Below, piece after piece: positions 53,458-64,000 of a stretch of 64,000 nt of DNA. A program made the position numbers and the translations under genes. The stretch is taken from NCBI RefSeq assembly GCF_003591175.1, contig NZ_QYYG01000011.1, positions 62,001-126,000 on the forward strand, in the 5' to 3' direction. The stretch comes from Serratia inhibens. GTDB taxonomy: Bacteria; Pseudomonadota; Gammaproteobacteria; Enterobacterales; Enterobacteriaceae. The notes beneath the pieces are model-generated. The model worked only from the letters and a program-made list of their open reading frames with translations, was not told the origin of the DNA and made no database searches. The first letter of the stretch is position 1, and the number at the start of each line of letters is the position of its first letter.

Positions 53458-53494
53458 AAAAACGGGCGCCAGTGTGAACCGAGCGCCCGTTTTT
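53458..53494. terminator. Convergent hemL/ampE terminator
   Basis: AAAAACGGGCGC (53458-53469) and GCGCCCGTTTTT (53483-53494) pair over 12 bases, with A and T tracts that give U-runs in both directions. Confidence 0.92.
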
Positions 53495-53504
53495 ATTTTT
53501 ATCC

Positions 53505-54359
53505 TTAGAGCAAGGTGCCGTAAATCGTCAACAGCGCCACAACCACCACGATAATCATCGTCACCTTACGCGCCAGAGTGACCGCCGCACGCGGAGTTTG
53601 CACCGGGTCCCTATGCGGCTCACGCGCCAGAGAAAACTGCGCCAGGCGAGTCAGTACCTGATATTGCGAGGTATGGCGATCGCCCAACGACGCAAACCAT
53701 GCCGGCAAGGCTTTTTCACCGTGCCCCAGCAGCGCGTAGGCCACGCCAGCCAGACGCACCGGGATCCAATCCAGCCAGTGCAACAGATGATCGATGCCGG
53801 ACTGCGAACGCTCCAGCGGGGTATTGTGGCGCGCCAGCCAGGTTTGATAAGCACGCAGGAAAGCATAACCCGCCAGCGCGATTGGCCCGTATGGCCCACA
53901 GACCACAAACCAAAACAGCGGCGCCAGATAATAGCGGAAGTTAATCCACAGCAGCGCATTTTGCAGTTCGCGCAGGCGCACCTCTTCGCTGCAATCCACC
54001 GGCAAACCGTGGATCAGCGCCAGCTCCTCCGCCATCTGCTCGCTGGCATGGGCATCTCCCTGCCGCGCCGCCTTAAGATAGGCACGATAGTGTTTGCGCT
54101 TGATACCGGCGCCCACACACAGCAGATCAATAATAATCCACAGCAGCAGCGTCACCACGCCAAAAAACAGCCCGTGAGCCAACCACAAAATGCCCCACAC
54201 CACCACCATCCAGGCAACGGTCAGCAGCAGCGTCTGCGCCAGCGAAACTCGATGCAACCGGTGGAAGACCACTTCCAGGCGATGATCCAGTTGCCAGTGC
54301 TCCCCCAGCTTGAATAAACGTTCCCACGCCAGAACCAGTAACAGCGTAAACAGCGTCAT
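53505..54359 (-). CDS. ampE: Inner-membrane protein AmpE
   Basis: AmpE is a polytopic membrane protein co-expressed with AmpD; a sensory role in beta-lactamase induction was proposed but remains unclear. The 284-residue protein begins [20 protein letters not shown] and has hydrophobic segments at about residues 1-12, 40-58, 64-82, 140-160 and 265-283. Length equals E. coli AmpE. The ATG shares one base with the ampD stop (TAATG), so translation is coupled. Confidence 0.95.
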   Translation of the reverse strand: MTLFTLLLVLAWERLFKLGEHWQLDHRLEVVFHRLHRVSLAQTLLLTVAWMVVVWGILWLAHGLFFGVVTLLLWIIIDLLCVGAGIKRKHYRAYLKAARQGDAHASEQMAEELALIHGLPVDCSEEVRLRELQNALLWINFRYYLAPLFWFVVCGPYGPIALAGYAFLRAYQTWLARHNTPLERSQSGIDHLLHWLDWIPVRLAGVAYALLGHGEKALPAWFASLGDRHTSQYQVLTRLAQFSLAREPHRDPVQTPRAAVTLARKVTMIIVVVVALLTIYGTLL

Positions 54360-54955
54360 TAGCGACTCCTCTCCCTTTCCATTTTCCCAAGCATAGCGCC
54401 ATCGGGCTCGTCGGGTTGTTCCAGAGATGCCAGATAAAAGCCCCAGTCAAACGCCGGGCCTGGATCGGTTTTGCGGCCAGGGGCAATGTCACTGTGCCCG
54501 GTAATGCTCGCCGCCGACATCGGATAATACCTGATTAGCAGCGCGGTCACCGCTTTCAGGCTCTGATATTGCTGTGGCGTGAACGGCAGTTGGTCGGTAC
54601 CTTCCAGTTCAATGCCAATCGAAAAATCGTTGCAGCGTTCGCGCCCCTGATACTCGGAAACGCCGGCGTGCCAGGCGCGCTTGTCGAACGGCACATACTG
54701 AATGATTTCCCCCTCGCGGCGGATCAGACAATGCGCCGAAACCCGAAGCTGATGGATACCGGAAAAATAAGGGTGTTCTGCGGGATCGAGCGTGCCGGTA
54801 AACAACCGATCGATATAGGGGCCGCCAAACTCGCCGGGCGGCAGGCTGATATTGTGGATCACCAACAGCGAAGGGGCTTCATCATTCGGGCGAAGATCGC
54901 AATGCGGCGAAACAACCCGTTTCACCCCCACAATCCAGCCATATTCTAACTGCAT
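54359..54955 (-). CDS. ampD: 1,6-anhydro-N-acetylmuramyl-L-alanine amidase
   Basis: AmpD cleaves the stem peptide from anhydromuropeptides in the cytoplasm, recycling cell wall and keeping chromosomal AmpC beta-lactamase repressed through AmpR. The 198-residue protein has the zinc histidines in [14 protein letters not shown] and the [14 protein letters not shown] motif with the third ligand. It is longer than E. coli AmpD (183) by a hydrophilic C-terminal tail. The ATG at 54955 is preferred because an upstream frame lacks similarity. It diverges from nadC. Confidence 0.95.
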   Translation of the reverse strand: MQLEYGWIVGVKRVVSPHCDLRPNDEAPSLLVIHNISLPPGEFGGPYIDRLFTGTLDPAEHPYFSGIHQLRVSAHCLIRREGEIIQYVPFDKRAWHAGVSEYQGRERCNDFSIGIELEGTDQLPFTPQQYQSLKAVTALLIRYYPMSAASITGHSDIAPGRKTDPGPAFDWGFYLASLEQPDEPDGAMLGKMERERSR

Positions 54956-54998
54956 CGGACACCTCTCTGCGGTGGTACTTATCACGGCAACAGAGTAG

Positions 54999-55931
<933 letters not shown>

Positions 55932-55944
55932 TCTCTGCCATTCA

Positions 55945-55975
55945 CACCGCCCTGGCAAACTGGGGCGGTGCTTTT
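55945..55975 (+). terminator. nadC terminator
   Basis: CACCGCCC (55945-55952) and GGGCGGTG (55963-55970) form an 8-bp stem followed by CTTTT. It separates nadC from the pilin operon. Confidence 0.78.
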
Positions 55976-56130
55976 GCGTCAACATTGCGAATCCCGCCGC
56001 AACTATTTTCCTTCCACTGCAAACTGAACAACTTGCCATGGAAGCATGCCGCAGAACGCTGACTCCCCGCTAGAAACCCGCTGTCTGAGCCGTTACCGTT
56101 ACCTCCACATTCACAGGGAGGCACTAACAA

Positions 56131-56580
56131 ATGGAAACACAGCGCGGTTTTACTCTGATCGAACTGATGGTGGTGATCGCCATTATCGCGATATTGAGCG
56201 CCATAGGCATACCCGCCTACCAACGCTATATCCAGAAAGCGGCAATGACTGACATGCTGCAAGTCATGACGCCTTACAAACTGGCCGTGGAGCTGTGCGT
56301 GCTTGATGGCGGCGCACCTGCGGGTTGTAATGCCGGCAGTAAAGGCATTCCTGCCGGCGGCACTTCACGTTACGTCAGCGACGTTAAGGTCAGCCAGGGC
56401 ATGATCACACTGACCGGCACGCAAACGCTGCAAGGGCTGACAGTCGCACTGACACCCACCCAAAACGCCAGCGGCATGACACGCTGGACACGCCAGTGCA
56501 CCAGCGACAACGCCAATCTGCAGGAGACCTGCCAGGAAGTTTTCCGCTTTGACGATACGGCGAAGGGGGGCTCGCAATGA
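56131..56580 (+). CDS. ppdD: Major type IV prepilin PpdD
   Basis: PpdD is the major pilin of the enterobacterial type IV pilus. The 149-residue protein has a short prepilin leader METQRG cleaved before Phe7 (GFTLIELMVVIAIIAIL), with the conserved Glu five residues into the mature part, then a globular domain with two cysteine pairs. The ATG follows GGGAGG. Its stop overlaps the hofB start (ATGA), so it heads a coupled ppdD-hofB-hofC operon. Confidence 0.94.
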   Translation: METQRGFTLIELMVVIAIIAILSAIGIPAYQRYIQKAAMTDMLQVMTPYKLAVELCVLDGGAPAGCNAGSKGIPAGGTSRYVSDVKVSQGMITLTGTQTLQGLTVALTPTQNASGMTRWTRQCTSDNANLQETCQEVFRFDDTAKGGSQ

Positions 56581-58025
56581 GTATCGCGATCGGCGATGAA
56601 ATTCACGCCCTGTGCCAACGCTACCAAGCGCTGGCACTCAGCGAAGACGACGACAGCCTGACCGTGGCCCTGAACGCTGACGTACCGCAGGGGCTGCTGC
56701 CAGCCCTGCGTTTCGCCACCGGCAAACGCATTCATCTGGAGCAGTGGCCTGCGGCCCGGCTGGAGCTGGAACTGAACCGCCGGCAGATGCAAGGCGACCG
56801 GCTTGGGCAAAACACGCAGGAGGTCGAGCCGGACGCGCCCTCGTTGAATGACGACAGCGACACACCCGTGGTGCAGTTTATCAACCAGACACTGCGCATC
56901 GCCCTGCAACGACGCGCCTCGGACATTCATTTCGAACCTTATCAGCAGACACTGCGTATCCGGCTACGTATCGACGGCGTGTTGCAAGCCGTAGCTTCAC
57001 CGCCTTTCCCGCTTGCCGCTCCCCTTGTCGCCCGGCTGAAGATCATGGGGCAGTTGGATATCGCCGAGCGCCGCCTGCCGCAGGATGGGCAGCTCAGCGT
57101 ACAACTGGATAACGCCAGTTACTCGATGCGCATCGCCACCCTGCCGACACTGCACGGTGAGAAAGTGGTGTTGAGGATCCTGCAAACCGAACGCCAGGAG
57201 CTGCCGTTGGAACAATTGGGTATGAGCCAAACGGCGCTGGCGCAGTATGCTGATGCTCTGTCTTGCCCGCAGGGCATGATCCTGGTCACTGGCCCGACCG
57301 GCAGCGGTAAAACCGTCACGCTGTACAGCGGCCTGCGGCAATTGAATGACGCGCAAAGCAATTTATGCAGCGTCGAGGACCCGATTGAAATCCCGCTGTT
57401 CGGTATTAACCAGACCCAGATAAACCCCAAAACCGAGTTGGATTTTTCTCGCGTATTGCGCGCCTTGCTGCGCCAGGATCCGGACGTCATCATGATCGGT
57501 GAGATCCGCGACCGGGAAACGGCGGAAATCGCAGTGAAAGCCGCTCAAACCGGCCATCTGGTCCTCTCGACGCTGCATACCAACTCCACCAGCGAGACTC
57601 TGACGCGCCTGACCCATATGGGCATTCCGGGTTATCTGATCGCCGCCTGTCTGAAGCTGGTTATCGCCCAGCGGCTGGTGCGCAAACTGTGCAGCCACTG
57701 CCGCTATCAACAGAACCTGCCCGTGCACTTTCCCGCCGCTATTTGGGCCAAGCCCCTGCTACCCTGGCAGGCTGACGGATGCGAGCACTGCTTTAGCGGT
57801 TACTATGGCCGCACAGGGGTTTATGAACTGCTGACGATCACGCCGGAAGTGCAAGCCGGTCTGCTGCAGGGCGCAGCTCCCGGTCAACTGGCCGATATCG
57901 CCCGACAACAAGGGCAAATAACGCTACTGCAAGCTGGATTAACGCTGGTTTCTCAAGGCCTCACTTCGCTGGAAGAGGTATATCGCATTGTCGGCCTCAC
58001 CGCCGAAAGCGGAGCTGCGCCGTGA
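56577..58025 (+). CDS. hofB: Type IV pilus assembly ATPase HofB
   Basis: HofB is the GspE/PilB family ATPase that powers pilus extension. The 482-residue protein has an N-terminal domain, Walker A GPTGSGKT near residue 240, the Asp box and Walker B around VIMIGEIRDRETAE, the His box LSTLHTNS, and a tetracysteine zinc site (CSHC and CEHC) toward the C-terminus. E. coli HofB has 461. It overlaps ppdD at the start and hofC at the end by four bases each. Confidence 0.94.
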   Translation: MSIAIGDEIHALCQRYQALALSEDDDSLTVALNADVPQGLLPALRFATGKRIHLEQWPAARLELELNRRQMQGDRLGQNTQEVEPDAPSLNDDSDTPVVQFINQTLRIALQRRASDIHFEPYQQTLRIRLRIDGVLQAVASPPFPLAAPLVARLKIMGQLDIAERRLPQDGQLSVQLDNASYSMRIATLPTLHGEKVVLRILQTERQELPLEQLGMSQTALAQYADALSCPQGMILVTGPTGSGKTVTLYSGLRQLNDAQSNLCSVEDPIEIPLFGINQTQINPKTELDFSRVLRALLRQDPDVIMIGEIRDRETAEIAVKAAQTGHLVLSTLHTNSTSETLTRLTHMGIPGYLIAACLKLVIAQRLVRKLCSHCRYQQNLPVHFPAAIWAKPLLPWQADGCEHCFSGYYGRTGVYELLTITPEVQAGLLQGAAPGQLADIARQQGQITLLQAGLTLVSQGLTSLEEVYRIVGLTAESGAAP

Positions 58026-59221
58026 AAGCACAACGCCTTTTCCTGTGGCAAGCCGTCGATCCTCACGGCCAGTTGCGCCTGGGTGAGCGGATGAGCGACG
58101 AAAAACGGCGGGTCAGCCAGTGGCTTATTGAGCAGGGGTTGCAACCCTGCCATATCAATAGCGGGAAACGCATTACCCCCGCCCAGTGGCGCGGCGAACC
58201 CATGATCCAATTCACCCGCCAGCTCGCCACCCTGCTGCAAGCCGGGTTACCGCTGGTCAACGGATTACAGCTGCTGGCGGAGGAACATCCGTCTGCCGCC
58301 TGGCGCTGCCTGCTGCGCGAGATAACCGAACAGGTGCGGCAGGGACAGCCCTTCTCCGAGGTTATCGCCGGGCAACAGGCTATATTTCCGCTCATCTACC
58401 GCCAGTTGATCGCCATCGGGGAACTGACCGGCAATCTTGACGCTTGTTGCCTGCAACTGGCCCAACAGCAGGAAGCGCAACAAAAACTGCAAAAAAAGGT
58501 GATTAAGGCGCTGCGTTACCCGCTGTTTATCTGCGCAGTAGCGCTGTTGGTGAGCATTCTGATGCTGGTGATGGTGCTCCCGGAGTTTGCCGGCGTTTAC
58601 CAGTCGTTCGATGCGCCATTGCCCTGGTTTACCCAGGGGCTATTGAACCTGTCCGCGATATTGATCCGCAGCGGGCCATGGTTGGTGTTGATAGTGGCCG
58701 GCGCGGTGTTTTCTTATTTTCGCTGGCTGCATCCACAGCCACAGTGGCGCAGGCGCGAACAGGCGACGCTGTTGCGCTTGCCGCTGATCGCGCAGCTGAT
58801 CAAAGGCGGCTGCCTGAGCCAAACATTCCGTATTCTGGCCATGACGCAGCAGGCGGGACTGACGCTGGTTGAGGGGCTGAACGCCGCAGCGCTGTCGGTG
58901 GACAGCCTGTTTTACCGCCAGGCGATTGAGACAGTTCGGCAACAGATTGCACAGGGGCATACTTTCTACAGCGCCCTGGGCCAACAAGTGCTCTTTCCCC
59001 CATTATGCCAACAGTTGGTACGAGTGGGCGAAGAGTCCGGCTCGCTTGACACCTTGCTGGGCAAGCTGGCGCTGTGGCATGAGCAGCAAACCTTTGAACT
59101 GGCCGATACGCTGGCGCAAACGCTGGAGCCGATACTGATGCTGGTGGTGGGCGCAATAGTCGGGACGCTGGTGATCGCCATGTATCTGCCGATATTTCAG
59201 TTGGGGAATGTTTTGGGCTAA
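58022..59221 (+). CDS. hofC: Type IV pilus inner-membrane platform protein HofC
   Basis: HofC is the GspF/PilC family platform protein that couples the ATPase to pilin assembly. The 399-residue protein has two repeated cytoplasmic domains (FTRQLATLLQAGLPLVNGL and FRILAMTQQAGLTLVEGL) and three membrane segments near 165-190, 210-235 and 370-392. It starts with GTG overlapping the hofB stop. The prepilin peptidase needed for PpdD is not encoded nearby. Confidence 0.93.
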   Translation: MKAQRLFLWQAVDPHGQLRLGERMSDEKRRVSQWLIEQGLQPCHINSGKRITPAQWRGEPMIQFTRQLATLLQAGLPLVNGLQLLAEEHPSAAWRCLLREITEQVRQGQPFSEVIAGQQAIFPLIYRQLIAIGELTGNLDACCLQLAQQQEAQQKLQKKVIKALRYPLFICAVALLVSILMLVMVLPEFAGVYQSFDAPLPWFTQGLLNLSAILIRSGPWLVLIVAGAVFSYFRWLHPQPQWRRREQATLLRLPLIAQLIKGGCLSQTFRILAMTQQAGLTLVEGLNAAALSVDSLFYRQAIETVRQQIAQGHTFYSALGQQVLFPPLCQQLVRVGEESGSLDTLLGKLALWHEQQTFELADTLAQTLEPILMLVVGAIVGTLVIAMYLPIFQLGNVLG

Positions 59222-59284
59222 GCAGAGCGATCTGGAGCACAGCAAGATATGAACTGTGCCCCCGGGGAGGAACTACCCTACAGG

Positions 59285-60328
59285 TTACTTAGCGCCAAAT
59301 ACGCGGTTTTCCTGTTCCGCTACGCGGATGAAGGTGGTGCGCTTGGTCAGCTCTTTCAGGCGCTCTGCTCCGACATAGGTGCAGGCGGAGCGCAAGCCAC
59401 CGAGGATATCACGCACGGTAAACTCAACCTCACCGCGCAGGGGCAGCTTGACGGTTTTCCCCTCAGCGGCTCGGTATTCGGCAACGCCGCCCACGTGGCG
59501 CTTCATCGCCGACTCGGAGCTCATGCCGTAGAACAGCATGAATTTTTCGCCGTTCTCTTCCACTACGGTGCCTTCACACTCGTCATGTCCGGCCAACATA
59601 CCGCCCAGCATGACAAAATCAGCGCCGCCGCCAAAGGCTTTGGCCACGTCGCCCGGCACTGAACAGCCGCCATCGCTGACGATTTGGCCACCGAGACCGT
59701 GTGCCGCATCGGCGCACTCAATCACAGCAGACAGCTGCGGATAACCTACACCGGTTTTTACCCGAGTGGTGCAAACCGACCCCGGTCCAATGCCAACTTT
59801 TACGATATCGGCGCCGGACAGGATCAGTTCTTCCACCATTTCGCCAGTGACTACGTTACCGGCGCAGATCACATGGTTAGGGCACGCTTCGCGCGCTTTC
59901 TGCAAGAAGGCGACAAAATGCTCCGAGTAACCGTTGGCCACGTCGATGCAGATAAACTTCAGACCCGGCGACAATGCCAGAATCTGCTTCATCTTCACAA
60001 AGTCGGCCTCTGAGGTGCCGGTTGAAACCATAACGTGTCGCAGCAACGATGCCGGTACGCGCTGCACGAATGCGGCCCATTGTTCAACGGTGTAGTGTTT
60101 GTGTACGGCGGTGAGAACATCGAAGGAAGCCAGGGCCTCTGCCATGCTGAAGGTGCCGACCGTGTCCATGTTGGCGGCAATAATCGGCACACCGGACCAG
60201 TTCCAGCCAGAATGTTTGAAGGTAAACTGACGCTCCAGTTCAACCTCAGAACGGCTTTTCAACGTGGAACGCTTTGGGCGAATCAGCACATCTTTAAAGC
60301 CTAACTTCAAATCTTCTTCAATACGCAT
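59285..60328 (-). CDS. guaC: GMP reductase
   Basis: GuaC reduces GMP to IMP with NADPH, linking guanine and adenine nucleotide pools. The 347-residue TIM-barrel protein of the IMPDH/GMPR family has the catalytic-cysteine loop [11 protein letters not shown] and [16 protein letters not shown]. Length equals E. coli GuaC. An ERIC element lies 65 bases upstream of the start, possibly in its leader. Confidence 0.96.
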   Translation of the reverse strand: MRIEEDLKLGFKDVLIRPKRSTLKSRSEVELERQFTFKHSGWNWSGVPIIAANMDTVGTFSMAEALASFDVLTAVHKHYTVEQWAAFVQRVPASLLRHVMVSTGTSEADFVKMKQILALSPGLKFICIDVANGYSEHFVAFLQKAREACPNHVICAGNVVTGEMVEELILSGADIVKVGIGPGSVCTTRVKTGVGYPQLSAVIECADAAHGLGGQIVSDGGCSVPGDVAKAFGGGADFVMLGGMLAGHDECEGTVVEENGEKFMLFYGMSSESAMKRHVGGVAEYRAAEGKTVKLPLRGEVEFTVRDILGGLRSACTYVGAERLKELTKRTTFIRVAEQENRVFGAK

Positions 60329-60393
60329 GACTTATGATTTCCTGGTTTTTGGCGACGGATCGCAAGAACGCAATGGCTTGAAAAGCGACGGGG

Positions 60394-60520
60394 TATACCC
60401 TAAATAATTCGAGTTGCAGGAAGGCGACAAGAGTGAGAGTCCCGATGAGCTTACTCACGTAAGTGATTCGGGTGAACACTCGCAGTCAACACACCTGCAG
60501 CTTGAAGAATGACGGGTATA
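60394..60520. repeat. ERIC element (127 bp) between guaC and coaE
   Basis: The 127-base segment begins TATACCCTAAATAATTCGAG and ends GACGGGTATA, the usual ERIC termini. Its inner part forms an imperfect palindrome around CTTACTCACGTAAG. Length equals that of the canonical element. It is more diverged in the core than the copy at 11043-11167. Confidence 0.9.
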
Positions 60521-60786
60521 GATTAATGCCAGTTCCAGTGACGCTATCATACGCGGGAAAAATCACCGGACAAGACTGCGAATTCACCTTTATTTGCGTT
60601 ACAATCCGACAAATTTACCTACGAACCTGCGGCGTGATTCATCGCTCATTTTCCTGTCCCTGTCGCGTTTTTTATCACCGTACAACGCAACCTGCCAGGC
60701 TAGCGCACCCTACCGGCTTGCACTTCTGCACGATCGCTTTATGATTCGTCTATTATTTTTTTATGAATATCGGATGCATTTATACC
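60521..60786 (+). promoter_or_regulatory. coaE upstream region
   Basis: No gene is visible between the ERIC element and coaE. The promoter of coaE probably lies near 60690-60760, where T-rich sequence precedes the start, but no clear hexamer pair was assigned. Confidence 0.35.
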
Positions 60787-61401
60787 ATGGCCTACATTGT
60801 AGCGTTGACAGGGGGTATCGGCAGCGGCAAGTCCACCGTAGCAGACGCCTTTGCCCGCCACGGCGTGGAGATTGTCGACGCTGACGTCATTGCACGGCAG
60901 GTTGTCGAACCCGGCGCTCCGGCTTTAGACGCTATCGCCGAACGTTTTGGTAATGAAATGTTGCTGGCTGACGGCACGCTTAACCGTTCCGCACTGCGTC
61001 AACGTATATTCAGCAACCCGGATGAAAAACGCTGGCTGAATCAATTGCTGCACCCGCTGATTCATCAGGAAACACAACGCCGGTTGGCGCAGGTCGCCAG
61101 CCCCTATGCACTGTGGGTAGTGCCGCTGCTGGTAGAAAATAACCTGCAAGCGCGCGCAGATCGCGTGCTGGTGGTCGATGTCGACAGCGAAACGCAATTG
61201 GCAAGAACCGTCAACCGCGACGGAATCAACCGTCAACAGGCGCAAAACATCATGTCTGCACAGGCCACGCGTGAGCAGCGCCTGGCCGTTGCAGACGACA
61301 TAATCGATAATAGCGGTACCGCTCAGGGGATAGAGCCATTTGTTGCCGCACTGCATCGCCGCTACCTTGAACTGGCGGTATCAGCGACCCGACAGGATTA
61401 A
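60787..61401 (+). CDS. coaE: Dephospho-CoA kinase
   Basis: CoaE phosphorylates dephospho-CoA, the last step of coenzyme A synthesis. The 204-residue protein begins [19 protein letters not shown] with Walker A at residues 9-16 and has [13 protein letters not shown] and PLLVENNL. The ATG at 60787 gives about the E. coli length (206); eight residues upstream lack similarity. coaE, zapD and yacG form an operon. Confidence 0.95.
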   Translation: MAYIVALTGGIGSGKSTVADAFARHGVEIVDADVIARQVVEPGAPALDAIAERFGNEMLLADGTLNRSALRQRIFSNPDEKRWLNQLLHPLIHQETQRRLAQVASPYALWVVPLLVENNLQARADRVLVVDVDSETQLARTVNRDGINRQQAQNIMSAQATREQRLAVADDIIDNSGTAQGIEPFVAALHRRYLELAVSATRQD

Positions 61402-61406
61402 ACCGA

Positions 61407-62159
61407 ATGAATGATGTTTCCCCAAGCGTTCTTTTTGAACATCCGTTGAATGAAAAAATGCGCACCTGGCTGCGTATCGAGTTTTTACTGCAACAATTGC
61501 ATGGTCAGCGGGCATTGAGCGAAACCGCCATTGCGTTGACCTTCTTCCGCACCGTTTCGGACCTGCTGGACGTATTGGAACGCGGCGAAGTGCGCACCGA
61601 GCTGTTGAAAGAGCTGGAGCGTCAGCAGCAGAAGCTGTTGGCATGGGCCGATGTGCCGGGCGTCGATATGTCTGTGATGGATCAGCTGCGCGGCCAACTG
61701 AAGGAACGCGCTGCGGCGCTGATGTCCGCACCGCGTCTCGGGCAGGCACTGCGTGAAGATCGGCTGATTAGCCTGGTGCGCCAACGTCTGAGCATCCCCG
61801 GCGGTTGCTGCAGCTTTGACTTGCCCACGTTGCACATGTGGATGCATGCGCCGCAGCAAGAGCGAGATACCGACGTCACTGATTGGCTGCTGACCCTGGA
61901 GCCGTTGAATCTGGCGCTGACGATGGTGCTGGATCTGATCCGTCAGGCCGGGCCATTCCGCAACCAAATCAGCTTGAACGGCTTCTTCCAGGATAACGCG
62001 GAAGGCGCCGATCTGTTGCGTTTGCGCATTAACCTGGCACACCAGCTTTATCCGCAGATTTCCGGCCATAAAACACGTTATGCGATCCGCTTCCTGCCTT
62101 TGGACAGCGAGCTTGGCGTGGTACCGGAACGGTTAACCTTTGAGTTGGCCTGTTGCTAA
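61407..62159 (+). CDS. zapD: Cell division protein ZapD
   Basis: ZapD cross-links FtsZ filaments and supports Z-ring assembly. The 250-residue, mostly helical protein has [19 protein letters not shown] at the N-terminus and [16 protein letters not shown] further on, as in E. coli ZapD (247). It starts five bases after coaE. Confidence 0.94.
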   Translation: MNDVSPSVLFEHPLNEKMRTWLRIEFLLQQLHGQRALSETAIALTFFRTVSDLLDVLERGEVRTELLKELERQQQKLLAWADVPGVDMSVMDQLRGQLKERAAALMSAPRLGQALREDRLISLVRQRLSIPGGCCSFDLPTLHMWMHAPQQERDTDVTDWLLTLEPLNLALTMVLDLIRQAGPFRNQISLNGFFQDNAEGADLLRLRINLAHQLYPQISGHKTRYAIRFLPLDSELGVVPERLTFELACC

Positions 62160-62209
62160 CCCAATGATATAAAAACCTTTCACGTGTGGAAGGGAGTAAG
62201 GAACAGAAG

Positions 62210-62401
62210 ATGACTACCGTAGTGAAATGCCCAACCTGTGGCAAAGGTGTGGTATGGGGTGAAGTAAGCCCGTTCCGCCCATTTTGCAGCAAACGTTGCC
62301 AGTTAATCGATCTCGGCGAATGGGCCGATGAAGAGAAGCGCATTCCCAGCAACAGCGATCTGTCGGAAAGCGAAGAATGGAGTGAAAAGGACGATCGCTG
62401 A
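62210..62401 (+). CDS. yacG: DNA gyrase inhibitor YacG
   Basis: YacG is a small zinc protein that binds GyrB and inhibits gyrase in E. coli. The 63-residue protein has the zinc site CPTCGKG and CSKRC (CX2C and CX3C) and an acidic C-terminal tail. The ATG at 62210 follows AAGGA and is the usual start; the longer frame is not supported. Confidence 0.93.
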   Translation: MTTVVKCPTCGKGVVWGEVSPFRPFCSKRCQLIDLGEWADEEKRIPSNSDLSESEEWSEKDDR

Positions 62402-62412
62402 TCGCCCCTTCC

Positions 62413-62432
62413 GGCCTGGCGCCAGCCAGGCC
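62413..62432. terminator. Convergent yacG/mutT hairpin
   Basis: GGCCTGGC and GCCAGGCC form an 8-bp GC-rich stem with a four-base loop between two convergent genes. There is no U-run, so termination is only inferred from position. Confidence 0.5.
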
Positions 62433-62439
62433 GTCCGCC

Positions 62440-62844
62440 TTATTGCGCAGCGTTGGCCTGCTGCACCAGCAGTTTGATAATACTGATATTGGCTTCGGGG
62501 AACTCTTCCTCACGCAAATCCGCCTGCTTCACCCAGCGCATTGGCTGGCCTTCGCGGCCAAACGGCTCGCCCTGCCAACCTTCCACCAGATAGAAGTTCA
62601 GCGTGACGATGCGATCGCTAAAGCGGTGCTCCAGCACCTCCAGCAGCGTTGCGCATTCGGTTTCAATACCGGTTTCTTCGCGTAATTCGCGGCTCAGCGC
62701 CTGCTCCGGGGTTTCCCCTTGCTCAATTTTGCCGCCGGGAAACTCCCAGAAACCGGCCATATGCGAATCGGCGGCCCGACGGGTGATAAAAATTTCCTGC
62801 TGGGCATTGCGAATGATACCGACGGCGATGTTCAGATGCTTCAT
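62440..62844 (-). CDS. mutT: 8-oxo-dGTP diphosphatase MutT
   Basis: MutT hydrolyses 8-oxo-dGTP and so prevents A:T to C:G transversions. The 134-residue protein carries a full Nudix box, GGKIEQGETPEQALSRELRE followed by ETGI. I prefer the ATG at 62844 to a GTG three bases upstream because AGGAGG then has a workable five-base spacing. It follows secA on the same strand, beyond a strong terminator. Confidence 0.95.
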   Translation of the reverse strand: MKHLNIAVGIIRNAQQEIFITRRAADSHMAGFWEFPGGKIEQGETPEQALSRELREETGIETECATLLEVLEHRFSDRIVTLNFYLVEGWQGEPFGREGQPMRWVKQADLREEEFPEANISIIKLLVQQANAAQ

Positions 62845-62887
62845 CACATCCTCCTGATTGATTCATAAGGGCGCGGACTTTGGCCCT

Positions 62888-62919
62888 AAAAAACTGGGGT
62901 TCAGCATGCTGAACCCCAG
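62888..62919 (-). terminator. secA terminator
   Basis: A perfect 26-base palindrome (62894-62919, arms CTGGGGTTCAGCA / TGCTGAACCCCAG) is followed on the minus strand by six T. It ends the secA transcript upstream of mutT. Confidence 0.92.
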
Positions 62920-62946
62920 GGTTTGACTCGTTAAACGCTGCCGGGC

Positions 62947-64000
62947 TTACTTCTGCAGGCGGCCGTGGCACTGTTTGTATTTTTTACCCGAACCGCACGG
63001 GCAAAGATCGTTGCGGCCTACCTTGCGCTCCGCGCTTGCAGGCGCATTAGGATCCTCGGTGACCAACGAATTTTCTTCGTAGTGGCTCAACTGTTGTTGT
63101 GCCGCCAGGCGCTCCGCTTCTTCACGACGTTGCAACTCCATCGCTTCAACCTCTTCCGGCATCCGCACCTGCACTTTGCTCAGTACGCTGATCACTTCGT
63201 ATTTCAGCGATTCCAGCATAGTCGCAAACATGTTGAAGGATTCACGCTTGTACTCTTGCTTAGGATCTTTCTGCGCGTAACCACGCAGGTGGATACCCTG
63301 ACGCAGATAGTCCATTGCCGCCAGATGCTCCTTCCACAGGGAATCCAACGTTTGCAGCATCACGCCCTTCTCGAAGTTGCGCATCATATCCGTGCCAACC
63401 ACTTCTTCTTTGCGCAGATAGTCTTCCTTGGCCTTTTCCAGAATACGCTCACGCAGCGTTTCTTCGTGCAGATCCGGCTCTTTATCCAGCCACTCGGCGA
63501 TAGGCATATCCAGATCGAAGTCGGTCTTCAGGCGCTCTTCCAGACCCTGAATATCCCACTCTTCTTCCAGCGACTGCGGCGTAATGTAGCTGTCGATGGT
63601 GGTCTTGAAGACGTCTTCGCGGATGCTGGCAATGGTTTCGCTCACGTCGGACACGTCCAGCAGCTCATTACGCTGGCTGTAGATAGCGCGACGCTGATCG
63701 CTGGCCACATCATCGTATTCCAGCAGTTGCTTACGAATATCGAAGTTACGGCTTTCCACTTTACGCTGCGCGTTGGCAATCGCCTTGGTGACCCATGGGT
63801 GCTCAATGGCCTCACCCTCTTTCATACCCAGTTTACGCATCATGCCGGAAACGCGATCCGAGGCGAAAATACGCATCAGAGCATCTTCCATCGACAGGTA
63901 GAAGCGAGATGAACCGGCGTCACCCTGACGACCGGAACGGCCGCGCAGCTGGTTATCGATACGGCGCGATTCATGGCGCTCGGTACCAATGATGTGCAAA
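62947..64000 (-). CDS. secA: Preprotein translocase ATPase SecA, C-terminal part (cut by window edge)
   Basis: SecA drives protein export through SecYEG. The visible 350 or so residues begin at [20 protein letters not shown], in the second nucleotide-binding domain with [14 protein letters not shown]. They continue through the helical scaffold and wing region and end with the zinc-binding, SecB-interacting tail [14 protein letters not shown]. The N-terminal two thirds lie outside the window. Confidence 0.97.
   Translation of the reverse strand, partial: LHIIGTERHESRRIDNQLRGRSGRQGDAGSSRFYLSMEDALMRIFASDRVSGMMRKLGMKEGEAIEHPWVTKAIANAQRKVESRNFDIRKQLLEYDDVASDQRRAIYSQRNELLDVSDVSETIASIREDVFKTTIDSYITPQSLEEEWDIQGLEERLKTDFDLDMPIAEWLDKEPDLHEETLRERILEKAKEDYLRKEEVVGTDMMRNFEKGVMLQTLDSLWKEHLAAMDYLRQGIHLRGYAQKDPKQEYKRESFNMFATMLESLKYEVISVLSKVQVRMPEEVEAMELQRREEAERLAAQQQLSHYEENSLVTEDPNAPASAERKVGRNDLCPCGSGKKYKQCHGRLQK

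Overview
The window comes from the chromosome of an enteric gammaproteobacterium, most likely Serratia or a close Yersiniaceae relative. This is inferred from GC-rich genes that closely match Escherichia coli orthologues, two ERIC repeats, and the combination of hut, gud/gar and cysG-cysDNC loci. Almost every gene is a recognisable housekeeping or catabolic gene. No phage, insertion sequence, CRISPR array, rRNA or tRNA was seen.

Layout. 0-11 kb: the start of ftsB, then ygbE and the sulfate-assimilation genes. cysG-cysD-cysN-cysC form one operon (sulfate activation plus siroheme synthesis) and cysJ-cysI-cysH another (APS/PAPS to sulfide), with the aminopeptidase gene iap between them. 11.5-13.4 kb: queD and queE (queuosine precursor) flank an AT-rich islet with two unrecognised genes, one apparently frameshifted. 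13.6-20.1 kb: an aromatic-acid type MFS transporter, then hutU-hutH and a ProY/HutT-like permease behind a GntR-type palindrome. 20.1-23 kb: an operon for a sulfide:quinone oxidoreductase-like flavoprotein, a DUF1641 protein and methionine gamma-lyase. 23-35 kb: eno, pyrG, a tandem retropepsin-like periplasmic protein, mazG, relA, rlmD and barA. 35-45.7 kb: a complete glucarate/galactarate cluster (gudP-gudX-gudD-garL-garR-garK, garD, regulator cdaR). 45.8-53.4 kb: degP, dgt, mtnN, btuF, yadS, erpA, a clcA remnant and hemL. 53.5-64 kb: ampE, ampD, nadC, the pilus genes ppdD-hofB-hofC, guaC, coaE, zapD, yacG, mutT and the C-terminal part of secA.

Two blocks that are far apart in E. coli (about 60-63 min and about 2-4 min) meet here at the garD/cdaR junction, so the sugar-acid regulator sits beside all its likely targets.

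The least ordinary parts are the SQR-like/DUF1641/methionine gamma-lyase operon, the double-retropepsin gene between mazG and pyrG, the queD-queE islet, the clcA remnant, and an ERIC element with a perfect 23-bp inverted repeat just upstream of cysJ. No clearly new multi-gene system stands out; the first three are the best candidates for new biology. Function calls rest on reading the protein sequences against remembered family features; no database search was run.
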